From: Alteraurantiacibacter hainanensis
Lineage (GTDB): Bacteria > Pseudomonadota > Alphaproteobacteria > Sphingomonadales > Sphingomonadaceae
DNA: 64,000 nucleotides
Direction of reading: 5' to 3'
Assembly (NCBI RefSeq): GCF_036321025.1
Contig: NZ_JAZAPB010000001.1
Location: 1,054,001 to 1,118,000 of the forward strand
Part shown: piece after piece, positions 16,619 to 24,730 of the stretch
How the letters are laid out: the number at the start of each line of letters is the position of its first letter
How positions within the stretch are numbered: position 1 is the first letter of the stretch
The notes under the pieces: model-generated
Databases searched by the model: none
What the model saw: the letters and a program-made list of their open reading frames with translations, nothing else
What the model was told of the DNA's origin: nothing
Translations under genes and position numbers: made by a program

Positions 16619-17491
16619 TTGCCCGTAGATCCCGACAAAGTCCGCGCCATCGACGTGCACGTTCACGCCGAGGTTTCCTGCCATGACCCGGAAGACCCGG
16701 TGATGGGCAAGTTCTTCGATGCCGCCAGCACCTATTTCAAGGCGCCGCGCGAGCGGCCGAAGATGCCCGAGATCATCGAGCTTTACCGCGAGACCAACAT
16801 CGCCTTCTGCATGTTCACCGTCGATTGCGAGAGCGGCATGGGGGCCAAGCGCGTCTCCAACTACGAGGTCGCGGAGATCGCCAACAAGAACGACGATATC
16901 TGCATCCCCTTCGCCAGCATCGATCCGCACAAGGGCAAGTACGGCGCGCGCGAGGCGCTGGACCTGATCGAGAACCACGGCGTGAAGGGCTTCAAGTTCC
17001 ACGGGATCGCGCAGAACGCGCACCCGGCGGACCGCATGGGCTACCCGATCTACGAGGTGATCAACGAGTACAAGCTGCCCGTCATCTTCCACACCGGCCA
17101 CTCCGGAATGGGCACCGGGATGCGCGGTGGCGGCGGGATGCGCCTGAAGTACGGCGAGCCCATGCTGATCGACGACGTCGCCGTGGACTTCCCCGACATG
17201 AAGATCATCCTTGCCCACCCCAGCTGGCCGTGGGTGGACCAGAGCCTGTCGATGGCGCTGCACAAGGACAACGTGTTCATCGACCTGTCGGGATGGAGCC
17301 CGAAGTACTTCCCCAAGCAGGTGATCACCTACGCAAATACGCAGCTGAAGCACAAGATGATGTTCGGCAGCGACTTTCCGCTGATCCACCCGGACAAGTG
17401 GATCAAGGCGGCCAAGGACGTTGGCTTCCGCGACGAGGTGATGCCCGGCATCATGAAGGACAACGCTGCACGGGTGCTGGGACTGGTCTAG
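16619..17491 (+). CDS. Amidohydrolase 2 family metal-dependent hydrolase
   Basis: The protein is 290 aa. The HxH metal motif is visible as IDVHVHAE at the N-terminus, followed by GVKGFKFHG, VIFHTGHSG, ILAHPSWPW and the C-terminal MFGSDFPL with the catalytic Asp. The fold is that of ACMSD-type decarboxylases and related hydrolases. CouO-like hydroxyphenyl-beta-ketoacyl-CoA hydrolases of hydroxycinnamate catabolism are one possible relative, by recall only. TTG 16619 is chosen: GAGGGAA precedes it, and the longer frame from GTG 16577 would put the ribosome site inside the terminator. It is followed 4 bp later by a phosphatase-like gene. Confidence 0.75.
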   Translation: MPVDPDKVRAIDVHVHAEVSCHDPEDPVMGKFFDAASTYFKAPRERPKMPEIIELYRETNIAFCMFTVDCESGMGAKRVSNYEVAEIANKNDDICIPFASIDPHKGKYGAREALDLIENHGVKGFKFHGIAQNAHPADRMGYPIYEVINEYKLPVIFHTGHSGMGTGMRGGGGMRLKYGEPMLIDDVAVDFPDMKIILAHPSWPWVDQSLSMALHKDNVFIDLSGWSPKYFPKQVITYANTQLKHKMMFGSDFPLIHPDKWIKAAKDVGFRDEVMPGIMKDNAARVLGLV

Positions 17492-17495
17492 GCCC

Positions 17496-17972
17496 GTGGG
17501 CGGCGGTGACATCGGCGACCCGGTCGATATCCGTGGCTGGCTGCGCCTGTCGCCTCGCTTCACGACATCGGGACGGCTGCACGCCGAGGACCTGCCGCGC
17601 CTGGCCGCGCTGGGCGTGCGCCATGTCGTCAACCTCGCCCTCGACAACCATCCGGAGGCGCTGGCCGGCGAAGCTGAGAAGCTGCGTGCGTCAGGCATCG
17701 CCTACACCCACATCCCGGTGCCGTTCGATGCGCCGACGGACGAACACTACCGGCAGTTCGTGACTGCCATCGAGGACATGGAGTGCCCCGCGCACGTCCA
17801 TTGCATCATGAACTACCGGGTGTCGGCGTTCTTCTATCGCTGGCACCGCTCTTGCGGCATGCCGGAGCCTGAGGCACGAAGGCTGATGGAGAAAATATGG
17901 TCGCCGCATGATAGCGACCGCCCGGACGTGAAACCATGGCGGGCATTCGTGGAGAGGGCAGGACAGGAATGA
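17496..17972 (+). CDS. Protein-tyrosine-phosphatase-like (DUF442-type) protein
   Basis: The protein is 158 aa. It has the secondary-structure order of cyclin-like phosphatases (LAALGVRHVVNLA) and the P-loop-like HCIMNYR, that is Cys-x4-Arg, as in the DUF442 and beta-lactamase-hydrolase-like phosphatases rather than classical Cys-x5-Arg PTPs. The start is GTG 17496, right after the amidohydrolase stop. Its end overlaps the next SDR as ATGA (17969-17972). It is probably in the same operon. The substrate is unknown; the loop lacks the Gly usual in the active site (Met-Asn instead of Ser-Gly), so activity is uncertain. Confidence 0.68.
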   Translation: MGGGDIGDPVDIRGWLRLSPRFTTSGRLHAEDLPRLAALGVRHVVNLALDNHPEALAGEAEKLRASGIAYTHIPVPFDAPTDEHYRQFVTAIEDMECPAHVHCIMNYRVSAFFYRWHRSCGMPEPEARRLMEKIWSPHDSDRPDVKPWRAFVERAGQE

Positions 17973-18715
17973 ATTTCGAAGGGCAGCACATCGCCATCAC
18001 CGGCGCATCTTCCGGCATCGGGCTGGAGACCGCGCGCCTGCTGGCACAGCGCGGCGGGAAGGTGACGCTGATAGCGCGGCGGGCGGACAAGCTGGAGGAG
18101 GCCGCGCGCGAGATCGGCGCAAGCGCCGCCTTCGCCGCCGCCGACGTGGGCGATCGCGAACAGCTGGAAAAGGCGCTGGAAGATGCCGAGCGCCAGAACG
18201 GCGCGATCACCGGCCTTTTCGCCAATGCCGGGCTGACCGGCGGCTTCACACCGCTGCTGGACTATCCGGGGGACCTTTGGGACGACACGTTGCGCGTGAA
18301 CCTCTCCAGCGTGTTCTGGGCCATCCAGAAAGTACTGCCGGCCATGGTGGAGGCGAAGCGGGGCAGCATCCTCGTCACCGGCTCGATGGCCTCCAAACGG
18401 GGCATGGCCATGAACCCTGCCTATGTCGCATCGAAGCACGGCCTCCTGGGACTGTCGCGCGCGGTGGCCATGGAAATGGCGCCCCACGGCGTACGCTGCA
18501 ATTGCGTGATCCCGGGCTTCATCGAGACAGAGGCGCTGGCGCGCATTCCTGAGGAACAGCGCGGCATGATAGAAAAGCGCATACCCCAGCGCCGCATGGG
18601 ACACGTCGCGGAACTGGCCGAAGTCGCCGCGTTTCTCTTGTCGGATGCGGCAAGTCATGTGACAGGGCAGGACTGGGCCGTCGACGGCGGCACGCTGGAA
18701 ACGCTGGAAGTATAG
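17969..18715 (+). CDS. SDR family oxidoreductase
   Basis: The protein is 248 aa, the standard size for classical SDRs. TGASSGIG near residue 11, NAG at about 87 (ANAGL), the catalytic serine in ILVTGSMAS, YVASKHG (Tyr-x3-Lys) and the C-terminal DWAVDGG are all present. ATG 17969 overlaps the stop of the phosphatase-like gene and follows AGGA. It probably oxidises or reduces an alcohol or ketone intermediate of the pathway encoded around it. It is one of three SDRs in the window. Confidence 0.87.
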   Translation: MNFEGQHIAITGASSGIGLETARLLAQRGGKVTLIARRADKLEEAAREIGASAAFAAADVGDREQLEKALEDAERQNGAITGLFANAGLTGGFTPLLDYPGDLWDDTLRVNLSSVFWAIQKVLPAMVEAKRGSILVTGSMASKRGMAMNPAYVASKHGLLGLSRAVAMEMAPHGVRCNCVIPGFIETEALARIPEEQRGMIEKRIPQRRMGHVAELAEVAAFLLSDAASHVTGQDWAVDGGTLETLEV

Positions 18716-18733
18716 GACTGCGGGGAGAGAACG

Positions 18734-19741
18734 ATGCGCGCATGGCTGATGCCGGAAGGCTCCGACGGCTTCGACAAGCTGTACATGGACGAGTTGCCCG
18801 ATCCCGAGCCGGGTCCGGGCGAGATCCTGATCGCGCCCAAGGCATGGTCGCTCAACTACCGCGATTTCGCGGTTGCCGCCGGGAAGTATTTCGGCGGCCC
18901 GATCACCGAGCCTTCGATCCCGCTGTCGGATGGCGCGGGCAAGGTCGTGGCGATTGGCGAAGGCGTGAAGTCGGTGCGCGTCGGGGACGAGGTTCAATCC
19001 ACCTTCTTCCAGGGATGGTACGACGGTCCGCCCAAGTTCGTGCCTGCGCTGGGTGACGGCAAGGCGCCCGGCATGCTGGCGGAAAAGGTCGTGCTGGATC
19101 AGCACGGCGTGATCCCCATCGCGCGCAGCCTGGATGTGCAGCAGGCCTCCTGTCTGCCCTGCGCGGGCGTGACCGCGTGGAACGCCCTGTTCGAGGGCGG
19201 TCGTCCGCTGGAAGCGGGTGAGAAGGTGCTGGTGCTGGGCACTGGCGGCGTGTCGCTTATCGCCATGACACTGGCCAAGGCGGCAGGCGCGGAGGTGATC
19301 GTCACCAGTTCCTCCGACGAGAAGTTGGAGCAAGTGAAGGCTCTCGGCGCCGATCACACGATCAATTACAAGACTACGCCCGAGTGGGGTAACCACGTGA
19401 AGGAACAGTTCGGCGGCGCGGACAAGATCGTCGAGGTTGGCGGCACCGGCACGCTGGAGCAGAGCATGAACGCCTGCGCGCCGCTGGCCGAGATCGCGCT
19501 GATCGGCGTGCTGGCCGATGGCACTCCCCCCGAGCCGCGCGGCCTGATGTTCACCGGCTCTTCCATCCGCGGCATCTTCGTCGGCTCCGCGCGGATGGCC
19601 GAGGATCTCAACGCCTTCGTGGATGCGCACCACCTGAAGATCCCGGTGGGCAAGACCTTCGCCTTCGAAGAAGCGGACAAGGCCTATCAACACGGCTGGG
19701 GTCCGGACAGTTTCGGAAAGACGGTCATCGCGCTGGGATAA
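18734..19741 (+). CDS. MDR-type NAD(P)-dependent alcohol dehydrogenase or quinone oxidoreductase
   Basis: The protein is 335 aa. It has a GroES-like N-terminal domain (EPGPGEILI, SLNYRDFAVAAGKY) and a Rossmann domain with LGTGGVSLIAM and later VEVGGTGTLEQ. The usual zinc-ligand pattern GHE is replaced by SDGAGKVVAIG, so this is a zinc-independent member as in quinone-oxidoreductase-like enzymes. GGGGAGAG precedes ATG 18734, 18 bp after the SDR. It likely belongs to the same operon and handles a carbonyl or enoyl intermediate. Confidence 0.85.
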   Translation: MRAWLMPEGSDGFDKLYMDELPDPEPGPGEILIAPKAWSLNYRDFAVAAGKYFGGPITEPSIPLSDGAGKVVAIGEGVKSVRVGDEVQSTFFQGWYDGPPKFVPALGDGKAPGMLAEKVVLDQHGVIPIARSLDVQQASCLPCAGVTAWNALFEGGRPLEAGEKVLVLGTGGVSLIAMTLAKAAGAEVIVTSSSDEKLEQVKALGADHTINYKTTPEWGNHVKEQFGGADKIVEVGGTGTLEQSMNACAPLAEIALIGVLADGTPPEPRGLMFTGSSIRGIFVGSARMAEDLNAFVDAHHLKIPVGKTFAFEEADKAYQHGWGPDSFGKTVIALG

Positions 19742-19777
19742 GTCGCTCCCCACCCGCGCGCAGAGAGGAGAGACCCG

Positions 19778-20680
19778 ATGTGGCAGGTCCGCGTGAGCCC
19801 TTGCGGCGATTTCGACAACCATCCGTTCAAGTCGAACCATTTCGGCGTGGAGCCGCTCGGCGCCGCCATGGGCGCGGAGATCACCGGGGTGCGCTTGCCC
19901 GAACTGTCCGACGAAGGCATCGAGAGCCTCAAGCAGGCGCTGTGGAAGCACAAGATGGTCTACCTGAAGGACCAGCACCTCAGCCACGCCGAGCACGAGG
20001 AATTCGCAAGCCGCCTGGGGCCCTTTGCCGTCGACGCCTACACGCAAGGGGTGGAGGGGCACCGCGAGGTGCATCCCATCATCAAGGAGGCCGACGAGGT
20101 GACGCCCAGCCTGTTCGGCGGCGGCTGGCACACCGACAGCCCCTTCCTGCCCGAACCGCCCAGCATCACCACCCTGCGGCAGGTGGAAGGACCGCCCTAC
20201 GGCGGCGACACCACCTGGGCCAACAGTGCGCTGGCCTTTCGCCACCTGTCCGAAACCTACCGCATCATGCTGCGGCCGCTGCGCGTGCACATGAGCGCGC
20301 GCAACAATATCGCCACCCAGAACCTGCTGCGCGATGGCGGCGCGATCCAGTTCGGCGATCCGGCCAAGCAGGAACAGGGCATCAAGGGCAGCTACCACCC
20401 TCTGGTCCGCACGCACCCGCACACCGGAGAGGAAGCGCTGTACATCTGCGATACCTATGCGGTCGGGATCGAAGGCATGACCACGCACGAGGCCAGGCCG
20501 ATCATCGAATACCTGGTGTGGCACACCACCCAGCACGCCTTTACCTGCCGCCTGCGCTGGAAGCCGGGCATGGTCTGCATGTGGGACAACGCCGCCACCA
20601 TGCACCTGGGCCCCAACGACTACGACGGCTTCCGGCGTGAAATGTATCGCACGACCACGGCGGGCGGCGCGCCGCATTAG
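19778..20680 (+). CDS. TauD/TfdA-type Fe(II)/2-oxoglutarate dioxygenase
   Basis: The protein is 300 aa. The facial triad is visible: GGGWHTDSPF supplies His and Asp, and TMHLGPNDY supplies the distal His, followed by Arg of FRREMYR for 2-oxoglutarate. GAEITGVRLPEL and MVYLKDQHLS are typical TauD strands. The family hydroxylates substrates such as taurine or phenoxyacetates, often releasing an aldehyde or cleaving an ether. GAGGAGAG precedes ATG 19778. It is the last gene of the 16.6-20.7 kb run. A hydroxylation or ether-cleavage role in the pathway is likely. Confidence 0.88.
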   Translation: MWQVRVSPCGDFDNHPFKSNHFGVEPLGAAMGAEITGVRLPELSDEGIESLKQALWKHKMVYLKDQHLSHAEHEEFASRLGPFAVDAYTQGVEGHREVHPIIKEADEVTPSLFGGGWHTDSPFLPEPPSITTLRQVEGPPYGGDTTWANSALAFRHLSETYRIMLRPLRVHMSARNNIATQNLLRDGGAIQFGDPAKQEQGIKGSYHPLVRTHPHTGEEALYICDTYAVGIEGMTTHEARPIIEYLVWHTTQHAFTCRLRWKPGMVCMWDNAATMHLGPNDYDGFRREMYRTTTAGGAPH

Positions 20681-20760
20681 GTCGCAAGCGAGGCAGAGCC
20701 TGCGTCAGGTCTCCAGGCGTTCATCGTCGGCGAGAGGCGGCGGCTCCGCCGAATTCCGGG

Positions 20761-21891
20761 TCACGAGCACGCGACGTTGGAGGGATCGAAACTGGTTCGG
20801 TCCATAAACTCGGCATCAGGCACAACGACCGCGGCTCCATTTTCCTGCAACAATTGCGCTGCCGCACGCGCCACGGCGAAATTGCCGGGCTCGCGCAGGT
20901 GGTAATCGGGATTGCCGAAAAGTTCGCTCGTCGGAATGCCCGCTTCCCGGGCCGCGTCCTCAAGCACCGGTTTCAGGTCCAGGTATGTGAAGCCGTTCTC
21001 TTCCGCAGCCTCTTGCAGCAGCCCGCGCGTGGCATTGCCATATCCCACGGCATCTTCACGCAGGGACATCCGCTTGTCCTCGAAGAATTCCGAAGCCTCG
21101 GGAAGGGAAAATACGAACAGGCGCGCGCCCTGATCCGCAACCGAGCGCGAGAGTTCCGCCAGCGATTGGGCAAGCAGTTCTTCCTCATCCTCGCTCGGAG
21201 TCGAGGAGTAGCGATAGCCGTCGAGATAGCCCTCCTTGAACCGCTGCAGTAGCTTGCCGACGTGAAGGGTGAAAAGCATTTGCTTCAACCTTTGCATCGC
21301 GGAAGGCTCACGCGAATTGGCCTCCGGATCATCCTGCCAGGCCTTGAAATCGAGGTTGTCGGCAAGGTCGTTGCCATTGAAGACGAACAGCAGGACGACT
21401 TCATGGGGGATCGTGTCCTTGAACTCCTGGTAGGTCAGTGCGTGCTGCATCGTTCCGTGGCCGCCGGTGCCCAGGTTTACGAAGTGCGTGCCCTGCGACC
21501 ATTGCGACAACAGCGCAGGGATGGTCTCGGTCTCATCGGCAAGCGTTCCGCGAACGAATGAATCGCCAAGGACCAATATCCGTTCTTCGGCATCGCCTAG
21601 GTCGAACTCGCCGCGAAATCCGTATTCGTTGGTCTCGATGAGAGAAGCGCTGTCATTGAGAAACTCGAAGTAGCGCTGGTTCGGCAGTTCGCGCGAATTC
21701 ACCACCGGATGCGCGACCAGCTGCTGTGGGCCTCCTTCACAGAAATAGAACGGGCTGGCTCCGAGGGGGACGTTCGCCATCTCTCGGCTTGCATGGGGCT
21801 GGAAATCGAGCGGATCGAGAACGCGCAGACCGATCTCTACGATCAACAGTGCGAAGACGGTGCTCAGACCGGCTATGACGATGCTTTTCAC
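20761..21891 (-). CDS. Membrane-anchored SGNH/GDSL-type hydrolase
   Basis: The protein is 376 aa. An N-terminal hydrophobic segment (VIAGLSTVFALLIVEIGLRV) anchors it. The block-I motif LVLGDSFVRG contains the nucleophile Ser, GTGGHGTMQ the Gly block, FNGNDLADN the Asn block, and DYHLRE the C-terminal Asp/His pair. The family includes esterases and polysaccharide acetyl esterases or transferases. GTG 21891 is chosen because GGGGGGA lies 6 nt upstream on the minus strand; TTG 21897 is an alternative. Its base composition appears less GC-rich than its neighbours, and it interrupts the catabolic gene run, so it may be an insertion. Confidence 0.75.
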   Translation of the reverse strand: MKSIVIAGLSTVFALLIVEIGLRVLDPLDFQPHASREMANVPLGASPFYFCEGGPQQLVAHPVVNSRELPNQRYFEFLNDSASLIETNEYGFRGEFDLGDAEERILVLGDSFVRGTLADETETIPALLSQWSQGTHFVNLGTGGHGTMQHALTYQEFKDTIPHEVVLLFVFNGNDLADNLDFKAWQDDPEANSREPSAMQRLKQMLFTLHVGKLLQRFKEGYLDGYRYSSTPSEDEEELLAQSLAELSRSVADQGARLFVFSLPEASEFFEDKRMSLREDAVGYGNATRGLLQEAAEENGFTYLDLKPVLEDAAREAGIPTSELFGNPDYHLREPGNFAVARAAAQLLQENGAAVVVPDAEFMDRTSFDPSNVACS

Positions 21892-22027
21892 GAACAATCC
21901 CCCCCAGGTAGTTCGACATCAAGCATACACCCGGGGCGTCGCAATCGCTACCTGCAAGCGGACACGGAGCCGCAGTATCAAGGCATTACTGGCGTGGCGA
22001 CGCCTTCTTGTCCCAAACCGGGACGCT

Positions 22028-22429
22028 TCACTCCCCGAAGAAGTTCAGTTCCAGCAGGACATTGTTGGGATCGGCCGTGAAGATCTGCCGCAGGCCGATC
22101 GCTTCCACCAGGTTTTCCTGGTAGTCCGCCCCGCGCGCGTCCAGCCGCGCCTTCATTTCCTCGTAGCCTTCCAGCCGCAGGGCGACGTGGTGCAGCGCGC
22201 CGGTCAGTTCGCCGGGCTGCACCTCGCGGTCGTAGGCGCGGGTGCAGTCGACCGAGTTGATGTGGATTATGGCGCGCCCGTCCGCATCGAACATCCACTG
22301 CGCGGTCGCGGGCGTCAGCGGCGGCGGGGCATCGCGGCGTTCCAGGTCGAGAAGGTCGGCATACCACCGCGCCGTTTCGTCCAGCCTGTCGGTGATGATG
22401 TTCACGTGATCGAGTGCCTCGACCTTCAT
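22028..22429 (-). CDS. VOC family (glyoxalase/dioxygenase-like) protein
   Basis: The protein is 133 aa, a single vicinal-oxygen-chelate module pair. The first strand LDHVNIITDRLDETARWYADL, with metal-ligand His, and the later ALHHVALRL and NVLLELNFFGE, with His and Glu, are typical. AGGAGG directly precedes ATG 22427-22429 on the minus strand. It is divergent from the LigM-like gene across 116 bp that contain an inverted repeat, so shared control is likely. It could be a lyase, an isomerase or a small dioxygenase. Confidence 0.8.
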   Translation of the reverse strand: MKVEALDHVNIITDRLDETARWYADLLDLERRDAPPPLTPATAQWMFDADGRAIIHINSVDCTRAYDREVQPGELTGALHHVALRLEGYEEMKARLDARGADYQENLVEAIGLRQIFTADPNNVLLELNFFGE

Positions 22430-22484
22430 GGGGAACCTCCTGCCGATTGGTGCGCCTTATCCCTTGCACCTCTAGCCGAATATT

Positions 22485-22499
22485 GTATGCACCGCATAC
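22485..22499. promoter_or_regulatory. Inverted repeat between VOC gene and ligM-like gene
   Basis: GTATGC (22485-22490) and GCATAC (22494-22499) are perfect inverted arms with a 3-bp spacer. A further GCATAC occurs at 22507-22512. The site lies in the divergent intergenic region, 46 bp before the ligM-like start, a usual place for an operator. Confidence 0.4.
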
Positions 22500-22545
22500 T
22501 AATTTCGCATACGTGATTCATTCACAACCATGGAGAGGAGCCATA

Positions 22546-23952
22546 ATGGCCGACAACCTGCAGCAAATCGTAGAGGGCACTGACGATATCGTCGGCATGC
22601 TCCGCAACAACCAGATCGGTGCCTACGTGTATCCTGTCGTCGCCCCGGAATTTTCCAACTGGCGTGACGAGCAGTGGGCCTGGCAGCACGGCGCGGTGCT
22701 GTTCGACCAGTCGCACCACATGTTCGATCTCTACATCAACGGTCCGGACGCGCTCAAGCTGCTGTCCGACACGATGATCAACTCGCCCAACGGCTTTGCA
22801 GTCGACAAGGCCAAGCAGTACGTGCCCACGACGCCCTATGGCCACGTGATCGGCGACGGCATCATCTTCCGCCTGGCCGAAGAAGAGTTCGTCTACGTGG
22901 GCCGCGCGCCCGCCGCGAACTGGCTGATGTTCCACGCCGAGACCGGCGGCTACAACGTCGATGTCATCAACGATCCGCGTTCCCCCAGCCGCCCGATGGG
23001 CAAGACGGTGAAGCGCATCAGCTGGCGCTTCCAGATCCAGGGCCCGCGCGCCTGGGACGTGATCGAGAAGCTCAACGGCGAGCCGCTCGACAAGCTCAAG
23101 TTCTTCAACATGAGCACCATGAAGATCGGCGACAAGACGATCCGCACGCTGCGTCACGGCATGGCCGGTTCGCCGGGCCTGGAGATCTGGGGTCCGTATG
23201 AAGAGCAGGAATATGTCCGCGACAAGATCCTGGAAGCGGGCGAGGAATTCGGCCTGATCCCGGTCGGCAGCCGCGCCTATCCGTCGAACACCCTGGAATC
23301 GGGCTGGATCCCCTCCCCGCTGCCCGCGATCTACACCGGCGACAAGCTGGAAGACTATCGCAAGTGGCTGGGTGCCGACAGCTACGAGGCCACCGGCTCG
23401 ATCGGCGGTTCGTTCGTCGGCGACACCATCAACGACTACTACCTCAACCCCTACGAGCTGGGCTACGGCCCGTTCGTCAAGTTCGACCACGATTTCCACG
23501 GCGCCGATGCGCTGAAGGAAGTGGCCGAGAACAAGGACGAGCAGCGCAAGAAGGTGACGCTCGAATGGAACGCCGACGACATGAAGAAGATCGTCAGCTC
23601 CATGTTCGATCCGGAAGGTGAGCAGTACAAGTTCTTCGACCTGCCGCTCGCCAACTATGCCAACTCGAACTACGACAAGGTGGTGGATGCCGGCGGCAAC
23701 ACCGTGGGTCTGTCGATGTTCACCGGCTACAGCTGGAACGAGAAGAAGGCGCTTTCGCTCGCCACCGTGGATCCGGAAATCCCGCTGGGCACCGAGCTCG
23801 AGGTCGTCTGGGGCGAGGAAAACGGCGGTACCGAGAAGACCACCGTGGAGCCGCACAAGCAGATCAACGTGAAGGCCATCGTTTCGCCGGTTCCCTATTC
23901 GGAAATGAGCCGCGAAACCTACGCCACCGGCTGGCGCACCTCGCGCAAGTAA
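22546..23952 (+). CDS. ligM: LigM-like tetrahydrofolate-dependent aryl O-demethylase
   Basis: The protein is 468 aa, matching LigM (vanillate / 3-O-methylgallate O-demethylase) and DesA of Sphingobium. Long stretches are as I recall them in LigM, for example MLRNNQIGAYVYPVVAPEFS, KQYVPTTPYGHVIGDGIIF and NTLESGWIPSPLPAIYTGD. The fold is GcvT/aminomethyltransferase-like. It moves the methyl group of a methoxy-aromatic acid to tetrahydrofolate. GGAGAGGAG precedes ATG 22546. In Sphingobium SYK-6 the gene sits with metF and ligH; neither is here. Vanillate-type substrates are likely. A terminator follows at 23979. Confidence 0.88.
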   Translation: MADNLQQIVEGTDDIVGMLRNNQIGAYVYPVVAPEFSNWRDEQWAWQHGAVLFDQSHHMFDLYINGPDALKLLSDTMINSPNGFAVDKAKQYVPTTPYGHVIGDGIIFRLAEEEFVYVGRAPAANWLMFHAETGGYNVDVINDPRSPSRPMGKTVKRISWRFQIQGPRAWDVIEKLNGEPLDKLKFFNMSTMKIGDKTIRTLRHGMAGSPGLEIWGPYEEQEYVRDKILEAGEEFGLIPVGSRAYPSNTLESGWIPSPLPAIYTGDKLEDYRKWLGADSYEATGSIGGSFVGDTINDYYLNPYELGYGPFVKFDHDFHGADALKEVAENKDEQRKKVTLEWNADDMKKIVSSMFDPEGEQYKFFDLPLANYANSNYDKVVDAGGNTVGLSMFTGYSWNEKKALSLATVDPEIPLGTELEVVWGEENGGTEKTTVEPHKQINVKAIVSPVPYSEMSRETYATGWRTSRK

Positions 23953-23978
23953 GCGCGCGCCGAAAGGCAGCTTGATGG

Positions 23979-24013
23979 AAGGCCCGCGCACCGTCAGGGT
24001 GTGCGGGCCTTTC
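23979..24013 (+). terminator. Rho-independent terminator after ligM-like gene
   Basis: AAGGCCCGC (23979-23987) pairs with GCGGGCCTT (24003-24011), with CACC/GGGTG extending the stem, followed by TTCGC. It is 27 bp after the stop codon. Confidence 0.7.
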
Positions 24014-24033
24014 GCATTTCATGGAGTTTCGGC

Positions 24034-24714
24034 ATGGCCACTTTCGTCCTCGTCCACGGCGCCTGGGGCGGCAATCACACCTGGGGCGATGTCCCCGCGC
24101 GGCTCGAGGCAGAAGGCCATGAGGTGCTCAACTGCACCCTTCCGGGTCTCGGCTCGCGCCAGGGCGAATTGCATCCCGGCATCACGCTCAGCGATCATGT
24201 GGACGATGTCTGCCGCCAGATCGCGGAGGCGAAGATCGGCCGCTTCATCCTTGCTGGCCATTCCTACGGCGGCATGGTGATCTCCGCCGTTGCCAGTCGC
24301 CTTGGCAAGCATATCGAAGCGATCTGCTACATCGATGCCTTCCTGCCCGAAAGCGACCAGTCGCTGTGGGACATTACCGGCGAATTCGAGCACAACTGGT
24401 ACGTCGACAGCCAGCGTCACCAGCCCGGATATGTCACGCCCATCGGCTCGCTGGATTTCGAGCACGTGCCCGGCGTCGTGGGCTTCCACCCGCTCCTGAC
24501 CCTGCTCGAGGCGATGCCCTTCACCGGCGACGAGAAGGGCATCGCGAAGAAGAGCTACATCTTCGCCACCGGCTACGAGCCCACGCCGTTTGGCGGGTTC
24601 GCCGCCAAGGCCAAGGCCGCCGGGTGGGACTATCACGAGACCGATACCGATCACTTCGTCATGCAGAACGATCCCGACACGACGGTGAAAGTCCTGCTGG
24701 GTCTTGCCGACTGA
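24034..24714 (+). CDS. Alpha/beta hydrolase
   Basis: The protein is 226 aa. The N-terminal FVLVHGAWGG forms the oxyanion-hole loop. The nucleophile elbow GHSYGG (Ser near 88), an acid residue in YIDAF and the C-terminal HFVMQNDP His complete the triad. It resembles salicylate-esterase and methylketone-synthase-like plant-type esterases and related bacterial proteins of about 230 aa. ATG 24034 lies right after the ligM terminator. The substrate is unknown; ester hydrolysis of a pathway intermediate is plausible. Confidence 0.83.
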   Translation: MATFVLVHGAWGGNHTWGDVPARLEAEGHEVLNCTLPGLGSRQGELHPGITLSDHVDDVCRQIAEAKIGRFILAGHSYGGMVISAVASRLGKHIEAICYIDAFLPESDQSLWDITGEFEHNWYVDSQRHQPGYVTPIGSLDFEHVPGVVGFHPLLTLLEAMPFTGDEKGIAKKSYIFATGYEPTPFGGFAAKAKAAGWDYHETDTDHFVMQNDPDTTVKVLLGLAD

Positions 24715-24730
24715 ACTGCGCCGGCAAGGC

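Noticed and set aside
17834..20677. 947-aa minus-strand open frame
   Set aside because: It is antisense to the SDR, MDR and TauD genes. Composition artefact of GC-rich coding DNA.
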